Source: 66-474 sp040255405
GTDB taxonomy: Bacteria > Pseudomonadota > Gammaproteobacteria > Xanthomonadales > Rhodanobacteraceae
DNA length: 48,704 nucleotides
NCBI GenBank assembly: GCA_040255405.1
Contig: JBDZUX010000021.1
Span: forward strand, 1-48,704
Direction of reading: 5' to 3'
The position numbers and the translations under genes were made by a program. Positions 15,213-23,913 of this stretch are shown one piece after another. Position 1 is the stretch's first letter. Each line of letters starts with the position of its first letter. Under the pieces are notes generated by a model. The model did not search any database. It was not told the DNA's origin and worked only from the letters and a program-made list of their open reading frames with translations.

Positions 15213-16309
15213 TGCAGTGGAGCGGCATACGCCCGGCGCGGTTCGGCGCGCCGCTGGTGATGGCTGCGCTGCTTGGCGCCTGCGGCGCGTCGCACCAGCC
15301 ACCGGCGCCGTCGCCGGTCCCGCCGCTTGCGACGCTCGTGGTCAATCCACAGCAGGCTGCGCGCGAGCAGACATGGGATGGCGTGGTCGAGGCGGTGGAT
15401 GCCACCACGATTGCGGCGCAGACGAACGCGCGCGTCCTCGAACTGCCGGTGGACGTCGGCGACCGCGTCCGCAAGGGCGACGTACTGGTGCGCTTCAGCG
15501 ACATCGAACAGCAATCCGGGCGGCGTGCCGCAGCCGCGAACGTCGCGGCTGCGCGTGCCGAATCCGGGGACGCCGAGGCCAACTGGAAGCGCATCGACGC
15601 CATCTTCCAGCGCGGGCTGGTCGCACGCGCGCAACTGGACGCCGCGACGGCTCGCCGCGATGCCGCGCGTGCGGCGCTGACCGCGGCCGAGGCGGACTTG
15701 ATGAGCGCCGGCCAGCAAGCCGACTACACCGTATTGCGGGCGCCGTTCGACGGCGTCATCACGCAGCGCTTCGTGCACCTTGGCCAGGCGGTGCAGTCGG
15801 GACCGCCGACACCGCAACCGTTGATCGCCCTGGCGGCGCTGGACGCCCTGCGGGTGGACGTGGTGGTGCCGCAAGGCGCCGTCGATGCCATCCGCGCCGC
15901 GCCGCACGCCAGCGTGGTGCTGGATGACGGCAAGCGCGTGCAGGCCGCCCAGGTCATCGTGTTTCCGAATGCCGACCCGAGCACACATTCATTCCGGGTG
16001 CGGGTCGAGTTGCCTGCAGGCCGCAGCGGGTTGTTTCCCGGCATGACGGTCAAGGTCGCGTTTGCGGTCGGCCGGGCGACGCGCCTGTTGGTGCCGGTCG
16101 GCACGCTGGTCCGGCGCGGTGAATTGAGCGCGGTGTACGTGGTGGGCGCCGATCATTCGGTGGGCCTGCGCCAGTTGCGGCTGGGACATCGCATCGGTGA
16201 CCAGATCGAGGTGCTGGCCGGGCTCGCACCCGGGGACCGCGTCGCGCGCGATCCCGAAGCCGCCGCGTTGTATCTCGCCAGGCAGCACGGCGGGAACGCG
16301 TCACCGTGA
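15212..16309 (+). CDS. RND efflux periplasmic adaptor lipoprotein
   Basis: This 365-aa adaptor has a lipoprotein signal ending LLGAC24, so it should be anchored to the inner membrane by Cys24. A lipoyl/barrel-sandwich half-motif (about 60-90) follows, then a helical hairpin rich in alanine (about 95-165) and the beta-barrel with LRAPFDGVITQRFV. This is the HlyD/AcrA membrane-fusion-protein pattern. It overlaps the DUF302 stop by one base and the RND permease start by four (GTGA), so the three genes are translationally coupled. No outer-membrane factor gene accompanies it. Confidence 0.9.
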   Translation: MQWSGIRPARFGAPLVMAALLGACGASHQPPAPSPVPPLATLVVNPQQAAREQTWDGVVEAVDATTIAAQTNARVLELPVDVGDRVRKGDVLVRFSDIEQQSGRRAAAANVAAARAESGDAEANWKRIDAIFQRGLVARAQLDAATARRDAARAALTAAEADLMSAGQQADYTVLRAPFDGVITQRFVHLGQAVQSGPPTPQPLIALAALDALRVDVVVPQGAVDAIRAAPHASVVLDDGKRVQAAQVIVFPNADPSTHSFRVRVELPAGRSGLFPGMTVKVAFAVGRATRLLVPVGTLVRRGELSAVYVVGADHSVGLRQLRLGHRIGDQIEVLAGLAPGDRVARDPEAAALYLARQHGGNASP

Positions 16310-19300
16310 ACGCGCCACGGCTGGGGTTCGCCGGGCGCGTCGCGCGCGTATTCCAGGATCATCCGCTGACGCCGATCCTGGCGCTGGCGGCGCTGCTGAT
16401 CGGGTTCACTGCGCTGCTGATCACGCCGCGCGAGGAAGAGCCGCAGATCGACGTGACCATGGCCAACGTGATCGTGCCGTTCCCGGGCGCGGACGTGCAC
16501 GACGTCGAAAACCTGGTGGCGTCGCCGCTGGAACAGAAGCTGGCCGGCATCGACGGCATCAAGCACGTGTATTCGGTCAGTCGCCCGGGCGTGGCGCTGC
16601 TTACCGTCGAGTTCAAGGTCGGCGTGCCGCGCCAGACGGCGCTGGTGCGCCTGTACAACCAGGTGTTTCAGAACCGCGACCTGTGGCCGCTGGCGCTTGG
16701 CGTTGGCCAGCCGATGGTGCGCGCCATGGGAATCGACGACGTGCCGGTGCTGGCGTTGACGCTTTGGACCGACGATCCGGTGCGCGGACCGACCGACCTC
16801 GCCGAGGTCGCGCACACGCTGGAAACCGACCTCAAGCACATTCCGGGCACCCGCGACGTGTACACGCTGGGTGCGCCCGATCGCGCGGTGGTGGTGCAGG
16901 TCGATCCGGCGAAACTGGCCGCGTACGGCATGGCCGTCGATGACCTCGCACAGTCGCTGAAAGCCGCCAACGTGGTCACGCAGGCGGGCGATCGCGTCGC
17001 GGCAGATCGCGACGTTCCGGTGACGGCCGGCACCTTCCTCTCCGGCGCCGACGACATCGCGCAACTGGTGATCGGATTGAAGGGCGGTCAGCCGGTGTTC
17101 CTGTCTGACGTCGCCGCGATCCGCCGCGGCGCAGATCTTCCGGAGCAGTACGTCTGGTTCGGCACGCCGCCGGGCAAGGGCGGGCCCGCGACCGGCACGG
17201 CGCCGGCGGTGACGATGGTCGTCACCAAGCTGTCCGGCAGCAACGCCGCCGACATCACGCAGGCGATCCGGCATCGCCTCGACGCACTCGAAGGGGTGGT
17301 GATCCCGGCCGGCGTGCATGTGGCCGTGACCCGCGATTACGGCGAAACCTCCACCGCGAAAGCCGACCTGCTGATGCACAAGCTGCTGTTCGCCACGCTG
17401 TCGGTCGTGCTGCTGGTGCTGCTGACGCTGGGCTGGCGCGAGGCGATCGTGGTGGGTTCGGCAGTGGTCATCACCCTGATGCTGACGCTGTTCGCGTCAT
17501 GGGCGATGGGTTTCACGATCAACCGCGTATCGCTGTTCGCGCTGATCTTCTCGATCGGCATCCTGGTGGACGACGCGATCGTGGTGGTGGAAAACATCCA
17601 CCGGCACATGGCGCTGGGCGGGCGTTCGTTGCGCGAAGCGATTCCCGATGCGGTGGCCGAAGTCGGCGGGCCGACGATCCTGGCGACTTTCACCGTGATC
17701 GCGGCGCTGTTGCCGATGGCGTTCGTGTCGGGCCTGATGGGCCCGTACATGCGGCCGATCCCGATCAACGCTTCGGCCGGGATGCTGCTGTCGCTGGCGG
17801 TGGCGCTGGTGGTGACGCCGTGGCTGGCGCTGAAGCTGGTGCACCGACACGCATCGCCTGCGCCACTCGAAGACGGCCCGCGCGCAACGCGCCTGCTGCG
17901 CCTGTTCCGGCGGCTGATGACGCCGTTCCTCGGCGGCGGCCGCGCGCCGCGCCGGCGGCGGTTGCTGTTCGCGGTGATGGGTGTGCTGGTGCTGGCCGCG
18001 GTGGGCCTCGTGGCGGTCAAGGCGGTCGTGCTGAAGATGCTTCCGTTCGACAACAAGTCGGAATTCCAGGTGGTGGTCGACATGCCGGAAGGCGCGACGC
18101 TCGAGACCACCAACGCATTGCTCGGCCAACTCGCGCACGCGCTGGACCGTGTTCCCGAAGTGATGAACTACCAGGGCTACGCCGGCACGGCCGCGCCGAT
18201 CACCTTCAACGGGCTGGTGCGCCAGTACTACCTGCGCTCGGGGCCGATCGACGGCGACCTGCAGGTGAATCTCGTCGACAAGTCCGAACGCGATCGCCAG
18301 AGCCACGAGATCGCGCTGGCGGTGCGGCCCATGCTGACGAAAATCGGCGACCGCTTCGGCGCGTCGATCAAGGTCGTGGAAGTGCCACCGGGTCCGCCGG
18401 TGCTGGCGCCGATCGTCGCTGAAATCTACGGGCCCGACTACGCCACCTTGCGCAAGCTCGCGCGCGGGCTGGAAAAGAACTTCCGGTCCGACCCGGACAT
18501 CGTCGACATCGACACCAGCGTCGAGGCCGATTCGCCGCGCGCGGTGGTGGTGGTCGATCGCGCACGCGCCGCCCGGCTTGGCCTGGACCAGGCGCAAATC
18601 GCGCAGGCGTTGCGCTTTGCGCTATCCGGCGACGACGCGACGTACCTGATGGACGGCCGCGCGCGGTACGCGGTACCGGTGCGGCTGCGCCTGCCGCCGG
18701 GCAACCAGGCCGCGCTCGAACTGTTGCTGGCGCTGCGGATACGCGCGCAGAGCGGTGTGCTGGTGCCGTTGTCGGCGCTGGCGAGCGTGCGCGAGGCCGG
18801 CTGGGAAAAGGCGATCTACCACAAGGATCTCTTGCCCTATACCTACGTGACCGGCGACGACGCCGGCTACACCGACAGCCCGCTGTACGGGATGTTCGCG
18901 ATGGTTTCCAGACTGCGCCACGGCGAAGTGGACGGCTATCACTTGTCCCAGAACTTTGTCCACCAGCCGGTGGATCCGGCCGGCTACGCGGTGAAATGGG
19001 ACGGCGAGTGGCAGATCACCTACGAGACCTTCCGCGACATGGGAATCGCGTATGCGGCCGGGCTGGTGCTGATCTACCTGCTGGTGGTCGGCCACTTCAA
19101 GCGCTACATGGTGCCGCTGATCATCATGGCGCCGATCCCGTTGACGGTGATCGGCGTGATGCCGGGACACGCGTTGCTGGGCGCACAATTCACGGCCACA
19201 TCGATGATCGGGATGATCGCGCTGGCCGGCATCATCGTGCGCAATTCGATCCTGCTGATCGACTTCATCGACCTGGAACTCGCCAGGGGCCGCCCGCTCT

Positions 19301-19515
19301 CCGACGCCGTGATCGAAGCCGCGGCGGTGCGTGCCAAGCCGATCGCGCTGACGGCGCTGGCGGCGATGATCGGCGGCTTCTTCATCCTCGACGACCCGAT
19401 CTTCCAGGGCCTCGCGGTGTCGCTGATCTTCGGCATCCTGGTGTCGACGGTGCTGACTCTGCTGGTGATCCCGCTGCTGTACTACGCGTGGCTGGCGCGC
19501 GGCAGCCGCGCCTGA
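16306..19515 (+). CDS. RND efflux permease (HAE1-like)
   Basis: This 1069-aa permease has the RND layout: a first transmembrane helix, a large periplasmic loop, a six-helix bundle, a second loop and a second bundle. The proton-relay pair D422-D423 lies in GILVDDAIVVVENIHR. The start is a GTG overlapping the adaptor stop. It pumps an unknown substrate from periplasm or membrane across the outer membrane, using a TolC-like channel encoded elsewhere. It is the last gene of the SQR-b561-DUF2892-DUF302 cluster, so export of sulfur species or a stress metabolite is possible. Confidence 0.92.
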   Translation: MNAPRLGFAGRVARVFQDHPLTPILALAALLIGFTALLITPREEEPQIDVTMANVIVPFPGADVHDVENLVASPLEQKLAGIDGIKHVYSVSRPGVALLTVEFKVGVPRQTALVRLYNQVFQNRDLWPLALGVGQPMVRAMGIDDVPVLALTLWTDDPVRGPTDLAEVAHTLETDLKHIPGTRDVYTLGAPDRAVVVQVDPAKLAAYGMAVDDLAQSLKAANVVTQAGDRVAADRDVPVTAGTFLSGADDIAQLVIGLKGGQPVFLSDVAAIRRGADLPEQYVWFGTPPGKGGPATGTAPAVTMVVTKLSGSNAADITQAIRHRLDALEGVVIPAGVHVAVTRDYGETSTAKADLLMHKLLFATLSVVLLVLLTLGWREAIVVGSAVVITLMLTLFASWAMGFTINRVSLFALIFSIGILVDDAIVVVENIHRHMALGGRSLREAIPDAVAEVGGPTILATFTVIAALLPMAFVSGLMGPYMRPIPINASAGMLLSLAVALVVTPWLALKLVHRHASPAPLEDGPRATRLLRLFRRLMTPFLGGGRAPRRRRLLFAVMGVLVLAAVGLVAVKAVVLKMLPFDNKSEFQVVVDMPEGATLETTNALLGQLAHALDRVPEVMNYQGYAGTAAPITFNGLVRQYYLRSGPIDGDLQVNLVDKSERDRQSHEIALAVRPMLTKIGDRFGASIKVVEVPPGPPVLAPIVAEIYGPDYATLRKLARGLEKNFRSDPDIVDIDTSVEADSPRAVVVVDRARAARLGLDQAQIAQALRFALSGDDATYLMDGRARYAVPVRLRLPPGNQAALELLLALRIRAQSGVLVPLSALASVREAGWEKAIYHKDLLPYTYVTGDDAGYTDSPLYGMFAMVSRLRHGEVDGYHLSQNFVHQPVDPAGYAVKWDGEWQITYETFRDMGIAYAAGLVLIYLLVVGHFKRYMVPLIIMAPIPLTVIGVMPGHALLGAQFTATSMIGMIALAGIIVRNSILLIDFIDLELARGRPLSDAVIEAAAVRAKPIALTALAAMIGGFFILDDPIFQGLAVSLIFGILVSTVLTLLVIPLLYYAWLARGSRA

Positions 19516-19552
19516 GGACGCCGAAGCTCGCTTTGCGCCATCTCCATTGGTG

Positions 19553-19566
19553 TTGATTTCGGTCAA
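19553..19566 (+). promoter_or_regulatory. FNR/FixK-type box after the RND gene
   Basis: TTGATTTCGGTCAA matches 9 of 10 positions. The start it predicts (near 19601) falls inside the decayed gene at 19587. The box was probably the promoter of that gene and may now feed the nitroreductase gene. Confidence 0.6.
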
Positions 19567-19586
19567 CACCGCGCGCGCGTGCCGCC

Positions 19587-19799
19587 ATTGACTGGAAGGT
19601 ACACCTTGGTCCTGTTTGGTACATCGCAAACCAGGCGGTGAAGGTCGCGCCGAAGGACAAGACCGAAGTCAAGGGTTCGGGCGTCATGTTCGAAGGCTAG
19701 CCTGCGCTCGTTGCCGCGGAACTCTGGAAGGGAAACGAAGTGTTGACGCTGCGCGACGAGAGCGGTTTTCCAATCTGGGTCGGTTGGCGCCGGCGTTGG
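19587..19799 (+). pseudogene. decayed gene fragment with in-frame stop
   Basis: One reading frame gives a coherent protein-like sequence on both sides of a TAG at 19698. Before it come WKVHLGPVWYIANQ and KDKTEVKGSGVMFEG. After it come PALVAAELWKGNEVL and LRDESGFPIWVGWRRRW. The stop sits where a charged residue would bridge FEG and PAL; a single AAG-to-TAG change would explain it. No start codon exists upstream in this frame and an in-frame TGA lies at 19554, so the 5' part is missing too. I recall a similar pattern in small exported proteins but cannot name the family. It looks like a former FNR-type regulon member. Confidence 0.65.
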
Positions 19800-19951
19800 T
19801 TTGCCACTGCGTTGTTGGTGCGCGCGTACGTCCATGGTTACCTTGACTGCCCGCACGAAAACCCAGGGGTGGGTTGCGCCTCGATGTCGAGTCGCGCACC
19901 ATCACGGCCCGCAGTGCGGCCATGCTGCATTACGCAGGCTTGGAGAAGCCC

Positions 19952-20818
19952 ATGAAGGTTCTTCTGCGCATGGACGGCAACCTGATGCACCGCATTCGTG
20001 GACGTGCATCCGCACTCGGGCGCGGTGCCATCGCGCCGGGGCTGGAATGGAAAGGGCTTCTGCAGCTGCTCGTGTTGGCGGCGGCGTGCATCGCTGCACC
20101 ACCGCCTGGCCATGCCGCCGGTGGTCCGCGGCATGACTCCGCAAGGGTCGGCAGTTCCGTGCTCCGCGCCCATGCACTTCGAGGTTCCGCGCCCGGCGGT
20201 CAAACCGCAACGCAAGTGGCGCACTCATTCACGCTGCCGCCGCCCACGTACAACGGCAGTCACAGCCTTGCGGAATTGCTGAAGGAGCGCCGTTCCGTGC
20301 GCAGTTTTGCCGCCACGCCGCTCAGCCTTGCCCGGATCGGCCAATTGCTTTGGGCCGCGCAAGGCATCACGGCGGGCGGCAGATTGCGCACCGCGCCGTC
20401 TGCCGGGGCACTTTATCCGCTCGAACTTTACGTCGTCGCCGGCCATGTCGAGGGACTTCCCGCGGGCGTTTATCACTACGACGCCCACGCGCACCGCCTG
20501 GTGCTCGTCGAGTCAGGCGACAGGCGCCGCGCGATCGCTTCGGCGGCCGTACAGCAGATGTGGGTTGCCGAAGCACCGGCCATCATTGTCTTCGGTGCGG
20601 TCCGCACGCGCATGTCAGCCAGGTACGGCAGGCGTGCGGATCGCTTCGTGCACATCGAAACTGGCCACGCGGCCGAGAACCTCTTCCTGCAGGCCGAAGA
20701 CCTGGGTCTTGCAACGACCGTCGTCGGCTCCTTCGACGATGATGCGGTCACGCGAACCCTGCAGTTCACCAACGGTGTCGCGCCTTTGCTGCTCATGCCC
20801 GTCGGCGTGCCCCGCTGA
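19952..20818 (+). CDS. SagB-like nitroreductase family protein with signal peptide
   Basis: This 288-aa protein has a flavin-dependent nitroreductase domain (about 90-285) with RRSVRSFA, the SAGALYPLELYVV segment and GLYHY-like GVYHYD. These identify the SagB-type dehydrogenase branch, which binds FMN. A long basic N-terminal region (about 1-32) precedes a hydrophobic stretch and an AHA-type cleavage site, suggesting export or membrane anchoring, unusual for an FMN enzyme. The start at ATG 19952 has GGAGAAG just upstream; in-frame starts at 19874 or further in cannot be excluded. Nitroreductase-like proteins are prominent in mycobacterial dormancy regulons. Confidence 0.8.
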   Translation: MKVLLRMDGNLMHRIRGRASALGRGAIAPGLEWKGLLQLLVLAAACIAAPPPGHAAGGPRHDSARVGSSVLRAHALRGSAPGGQTATQVAHSFTLPPPTYNGSHSLAELLKERRSVRSFAATPLSLARIGQLLWAAQGITAGGRLRTAPSAGALYPLELYVVAGHVEGLPAGVYHYDAHAHRLVLVESGDRRRAIASAAVQQMWVAEAPAIIVFGAVRTRMSARYGRRADRFVHIETGHAAENLFLQAEDLGLATTVVGSFDDDAVTRTLQFTNGVAPLLLMPVGVPR

Positions 20819-20986
20819 TTGCCGGCGTAGCGGCTTTTCGCCACGGGCAGCTTGGCAGCAATCGACTGGAGGCAACGGGAACAGGTGCCCTCCGTATACC
20901 ATGGAGCCCGCGACGATCGAGGCGAACAAAGCGCGACATTGGTCGGCGCCGATTTCTCGATTGCGGTCCATGCACCGGAGCATGCC

Positions 20987-21457
20987 ATGAGTGACGAGCA
21001 AAGTTTCGAGCTGAGCCTTGAGCAGGTCGAGGATTTCGAATTTCGCGTGCGTTTCGACGGCACCGCACTCGAGGATTTGTCCACCGATGAGCCACCACCG
21101 CAAGGCCACGATGCCGGCCCCAATCCTTCTCGCCTGTTGCTGGCGGCGGTGGCCAACTGCCTGGCCGCAAGCTTGCTGTTCGCGTTGCGCAAGTTTCGCA
21201 ATACGCCCGGCCCGCTGCGCGCGAAGGCCCGTGCACGCCTGGCGCGCAACGAGCAGGGCCGCTGGCGCGTGGCCGGCATGGACGTCGATTTGCAGCTTGC
21301 AGACCCGGCCGCGTCCCTGCAGCATATCGAACGCGCACTGGCCCAGTTCGAGGATTTCTGCATCGTCACCGAGAGCGTGCGGACCGGCGTGCCGGTAACC
21401 GTAAGCGTCCGCGACGGGCAGGGCCAGGTGGTGCACGCGACCACGGCAGGCCCGTGA
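20987..21457 (+). CDS. OsmC/Ohr family peroxiredoxin-like protein
   Basis: This 156-aa OsmC-fold protein carries the two conserved cysteines, C58 (AVANCLAAS) and C125 (FEDFCIVTESV), which reduce organic hydroperoxides in OsmC and Ohr. The glycine-rich GPNPSRLLLAA segment before C58 is typical. CGGAG precedes the ATG at 20987. It follows the nitroreductase gene by 168 bp, in which no clear regulatory motif is seen. Its role would be peroxide defence on return to oxygen. Confidence 0.88.
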   Translation: MSDEQSFELSLEQVEDFEFRVRFDGTALEDLSTDEPPPQGHDAGPNPSRLLLAAVANCLAASLLFALRKFRNTPGPLRAKARARLARNEQGRWRVAGMDVDLQLADPAASLQHIERALAQFEDFCIVTESVRTGVPVTVSVRDGQGQVVHATTAGP

Positions 21458-21494
21458 CGACACACGGATCGGGCGGCAGTCCTTTGCACGCATA

Positions 21495-21508
21495 TTGACG
21501 CGCATCAA
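21495..21508 (+). promoter_or_regulatory. FNR/FixK-type box upstream of fabA
   Basis: TTGACGCGCATCAA matches 9 of 10 positions. CATACT (21530-21535) sits within one base of the expected -10 for a -41.5 activator site, giving a start near 21543 and a leader of about 128 nt. Confidence 0.7.
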
Positions 21509-21670
21509 CATGACCGGTGTCGCGCACGACATACTCCGGCGGTTTGCCGGACCTTACGGTCTGTGACAGTATCTTGTAAGCCTGCATGAACAATGGCGTA
21601 TGGATGATGGGTGCCGGTCCCGACTCCGCACCCGAACCCGACGCGCACATCCGTGCATTGGAGATATCTC

Positions 21671-22246
21671 ATGCAAGCATCTGTATTGACAGAGGAAGCA
21701 CACTTGGTCACGAGTCTTGTGCACGGGGCCCCGGGCCGCGTCGAATCCTTCGAGCGCGCGCAACTTCTCGCGTGCGCACGCGGCGAAATGTTCGGCGAAG
21801 GCAACGCGCGCCTGCCGAGTCCGCCCATGCTGATGTTCGATCGCATCACGCGCATCGCCGACTCAGGCGGGGCGCATGGCAAGGGCGAAATCCGCGCGGA
21901 ACTCGACATTCGCCCGGACCTCTGGTTTTTCGCCTGCCATTTCGAGGGCGATCCGGTGATGCCGGGCTGCCTCGGTCTCGACGCGCTGTGGCAGCTCACG
22001 GGTTTCTTCCTGCCATGGCTGGGCGAATCCGGCCGTGGCCGTGCGCTCGGCGTGGGCCAGGTCAAGTTCACCGGCCAGGTACTGCCGAGCGCAAAGCGGG
22101 TGTGCTACGAAATCGACATCCGGCGCGTGCTGCGCGGCAAGCTGCGGCTGGTGATCGCCGACGGCCGGATGCTGGTCGATGATCGCCTGATCTACGAGGC
22201 CGCCGATCTGCGCGTCGGCCTGTTCCAGTCCACCGAGGGGTTTTGA
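21671..22246 (+). CDS. fabA: 3-hydroxydecanoyl-ACP dehydratase/isomerase
   Basis: This 191-aa enzyme has the FabA hot-dog fold. The catalytic pair is His90 (in FACHFEGDPVMPGC) and Asp104 (in GLDALWQLT). It dehydrates 3-hydroxydecanoyl-ACP and isomerises the product, the oxygen-independent branch point to unsaturated fatty acids. It is about 20 residues longer than E. coli FabA at the N-terminus. GGAG is seven bases before the ATG. fabB follows one base after its stop. A FNR-type box with a fitting -10 lies upstream, which ties membrane fluidity to oxygen status. Confidence 0.93.
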   Translation: MQASVLTEEAHLVTSLVHGAPGRVESFERAQLLACARGEMFGEGNARLPSPPMLMFDRITRIADSGGAHGKGEIRAELDIRPDLWFFACHFEGDPVMPGCLGLDALWQLTGFFLPWLGESGRGRALGVGQVKFTGQVLPSAKRVCYEIDIRRVLRGKLRLVIADGRMLVDDRLIYEAADLRVGLFQSTEGF

Positions 22247-22247
22247 A

Positions 22248-23456
22248 ATGCGTCGCGTAGTGGTGACCGGCATGGGGATCGTGTCCTGCCTCGGCAACCT
22301 CCAGGCCACGGTCGCGACTGCCTTGCGTGAAGGCACAAGCGGTATCCGCGCGATGTCGGAATTCGGTGCGGTGGGGCTGCGCAGCCAGGTTGCGGGCGTA
22401 CCCGAGATCGACCTCGATGCATCGATCGATCGCAAGCTGAAGCGCTTCATGGGCGACGCGGCGGCCTATGCCTGCGTGGCGATGCGCTCCGCGATCACCG
22501 ATGCCGGCCTGGCGCTGGAACACGTTCGCCATCCGCGCACCGGCGTGATCGCGGGCTCGGGCGGGGGGTCGCCGCGCTGGCAGATCGAGGTCGCCGACCT
22601 GCTGCGCGAAAAGGGCTTGCGCAAGGTCGGGCCGTTCATGGTGCCGCGCACGATGTGCTCGACGGTGTCGGCGGCACTGGTGACCGCGTTCGGCATCCTG
22701 GGCCTCAGCTATTCGATTTCCGCGGCCTGTGCGACATCGGCGCACTGCATCGGCGCGGCTGCCGACGCGATCCGGCACGGCGCGCAGGACGTGATGTTTG
22801 CGGGTGGTGGCGAGGAAGTGCATTGGGGCATGGCCGCACAGTTCGACGCCATGGGCGCGCTGTCGACCCGCTACAACGATACGCCGGCCGCGGCGTCGCG
22901 GCCGTATGACGCCAACCGCGACGGTTTCGTGATCGCGGGCGGCGGCGGCATGCTGGTGCTCGAGGAATATGAGCATGCAAGAAAGCGCGGCGCGAACATC
23001 CATGCCGAGCTGGTCGGCTATGGCGTCACCTCGGACGGCGCCGACATGGTGGCGCCAGGCGGCGATGGCGCGGCGCGCAGCATGCGCATGGCGCTCGCAG
23101 CTGCGGAGCGGCCCGTCGACTACCTCAACACCCACGGCACCGCCACGCCCATCGGCGACATCGCCGAGCTCAATGCGGTGCGTGAAGTGTTCGGAAGCGC
23201 GGTGCCGCCGCTGTCGTCGACCAAGTCGCTGACCGGCCATTCGCTGGGCGCCGCCAGCGTACACGAGGCCATCTACAGCCTGCTGATGCTGAGAGAAGGT
23301 TTCGTGGCCGGCTCGGCCAACATCGACGAGCTCGACCAACGTGCGGAAGGGTTTCCGATCGTGCGCGAAGGCCGGGCCGCGCACCTCGCGACGGTGATGT
23401 CCAACAGCTTCGGCTTCGGCGGCACGAATGCGTCGCTGGTGTTCTCCCGGGTCTGA
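22248..23456 (+). CDS. fabB: 3-oxoacyl-ACP synthase I
   Basis: This 402-aa thiolase-fold condensing enzyme has the catalytic triad Cys161 (SAACATSAH), His295 (NTHGTATPIGD) and His330 (KSLTGHSLGAA). It elongates the cis-3-decenoyl-ACP made by FabA and so completes unsaturated fatty acid synthesis. The gene starts one base after the fabA stop, with GAGGGG upstream, and is clearly co-transcribed with it. The fabA-fabB pairing supports the FabB rather than FabF assignment. Confidence 0.92.
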   Translation: MRRVVVTGMGIVSCLGNLQATVATALREGTSGIRAMSEFGAVGLRSQVAGVPEIDLDASIDRKLKRFMGDAAAYACVAMRSAITDAGLALEHVRHPRTGVIAGSGGGSPRWQIEVADLLREKGLRKVGPFMVPRTMCSTVSAALVTAFGILGLSYSISAACATSAHCIGAAADAIRHGAQDVMFAGGGEEVHWGMAAQFDAMGALSTRYNDTPAAASRPYDANRDGFVIAGGGGMLVLEEYEHARKRGANIHAELVGYGVTSDGADMVAPGGDGAARSMRMALAAAERPVDYLNTHGTATPIGDIAELNAVREVFGSAVPPLSSTKSLTGHSLGAASVHEAIYSLLMLREGFVAGSANIDELDQRAEGFPIVREGRAAHLATVMSNSFGFGGTNASLVFSRV

Positions 23457-23488
23457 CCGGCACGGCGCCGCACGCAGATGCTGTTTGC

Positions 23489-23502
23489 TTGATGCACGTC
23501 AA
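23489..23502 (+). promoter_or_regulatory. FNR/FixK-type box upstream of DUF883 gene
   Basis: TTGATGCACGTCAA matches 9 of 10 positions. GATGAT (23525-23530) is exactly where a -10 element would lie for a -41.5 site. The DUF883 ATG is 52 bp downstream. Confidence 0.7.
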
Positions 23503-23554
23503 CTGCATCGGAGCAGGCGATCGGGATGATGGGGCTACACCAAGGAGACCCCTC

Positions 23555-23875
23555 ATGAAAAGCGAAACCGCCCCTCCGACAGGCAACGAAGAGTCCTTGA
23601 AGCGCAGCGTCGAACACGTCAAGGACGCCGCAGAATCGCTGCTTCGGACCACGGTCGACGAAACCAGCGCGGAATGGCGCAGGGCGCGCCACACCCTCGG
23701 CGGGAAGGCGCGGGCGCTCAGGACCGACATGTCCGGGCGTGCGCAGGACTTCGCCAGGGACGCGCGCAAACTGGGAAGCAAGGGACAGCGTCTCGTGGAG
23801 CAGCATCCCTGGACGTCGATCGGTATCGGCGCGGGCTTGGGCCTGCTGGACGGGCTGCTTGTCCGCCGACGCTGA
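23555..23875 (+). CDS. DUF883 family protein (YqjD/ElaB-like)
   Basis: This 106-aa protein has a long charged amphipathic helix and a C-terminal membrane anchor HPWTSIGIGAGLGLLDGLL, ending in RRR. This is the YqjD/ElaB/YgaM layout. E. coli YqjD binds stationary-phase ribosomes and tethers them to the inner membrane. AAGGAGA lies six bases before the ATG. It shares the FNR-type promoter at 23489 with the P-type ATPase gene that follows 38 bp later. Confidence 0.85.
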   Translation: MKSETAPPTGNEESLKRSVEHVKDAAESLLRTTVDETSAEWRRARHTLGGKARALRTDMSGRAQDFARDARKLGSKGQRLVEQHPWTSIGIGAGLGLLDGLLVRRR

Positions 23876-23913
23876 ACGTTCGCCGGCAGGTATCCGTACA
23901 AGCGAAGGTGGCG

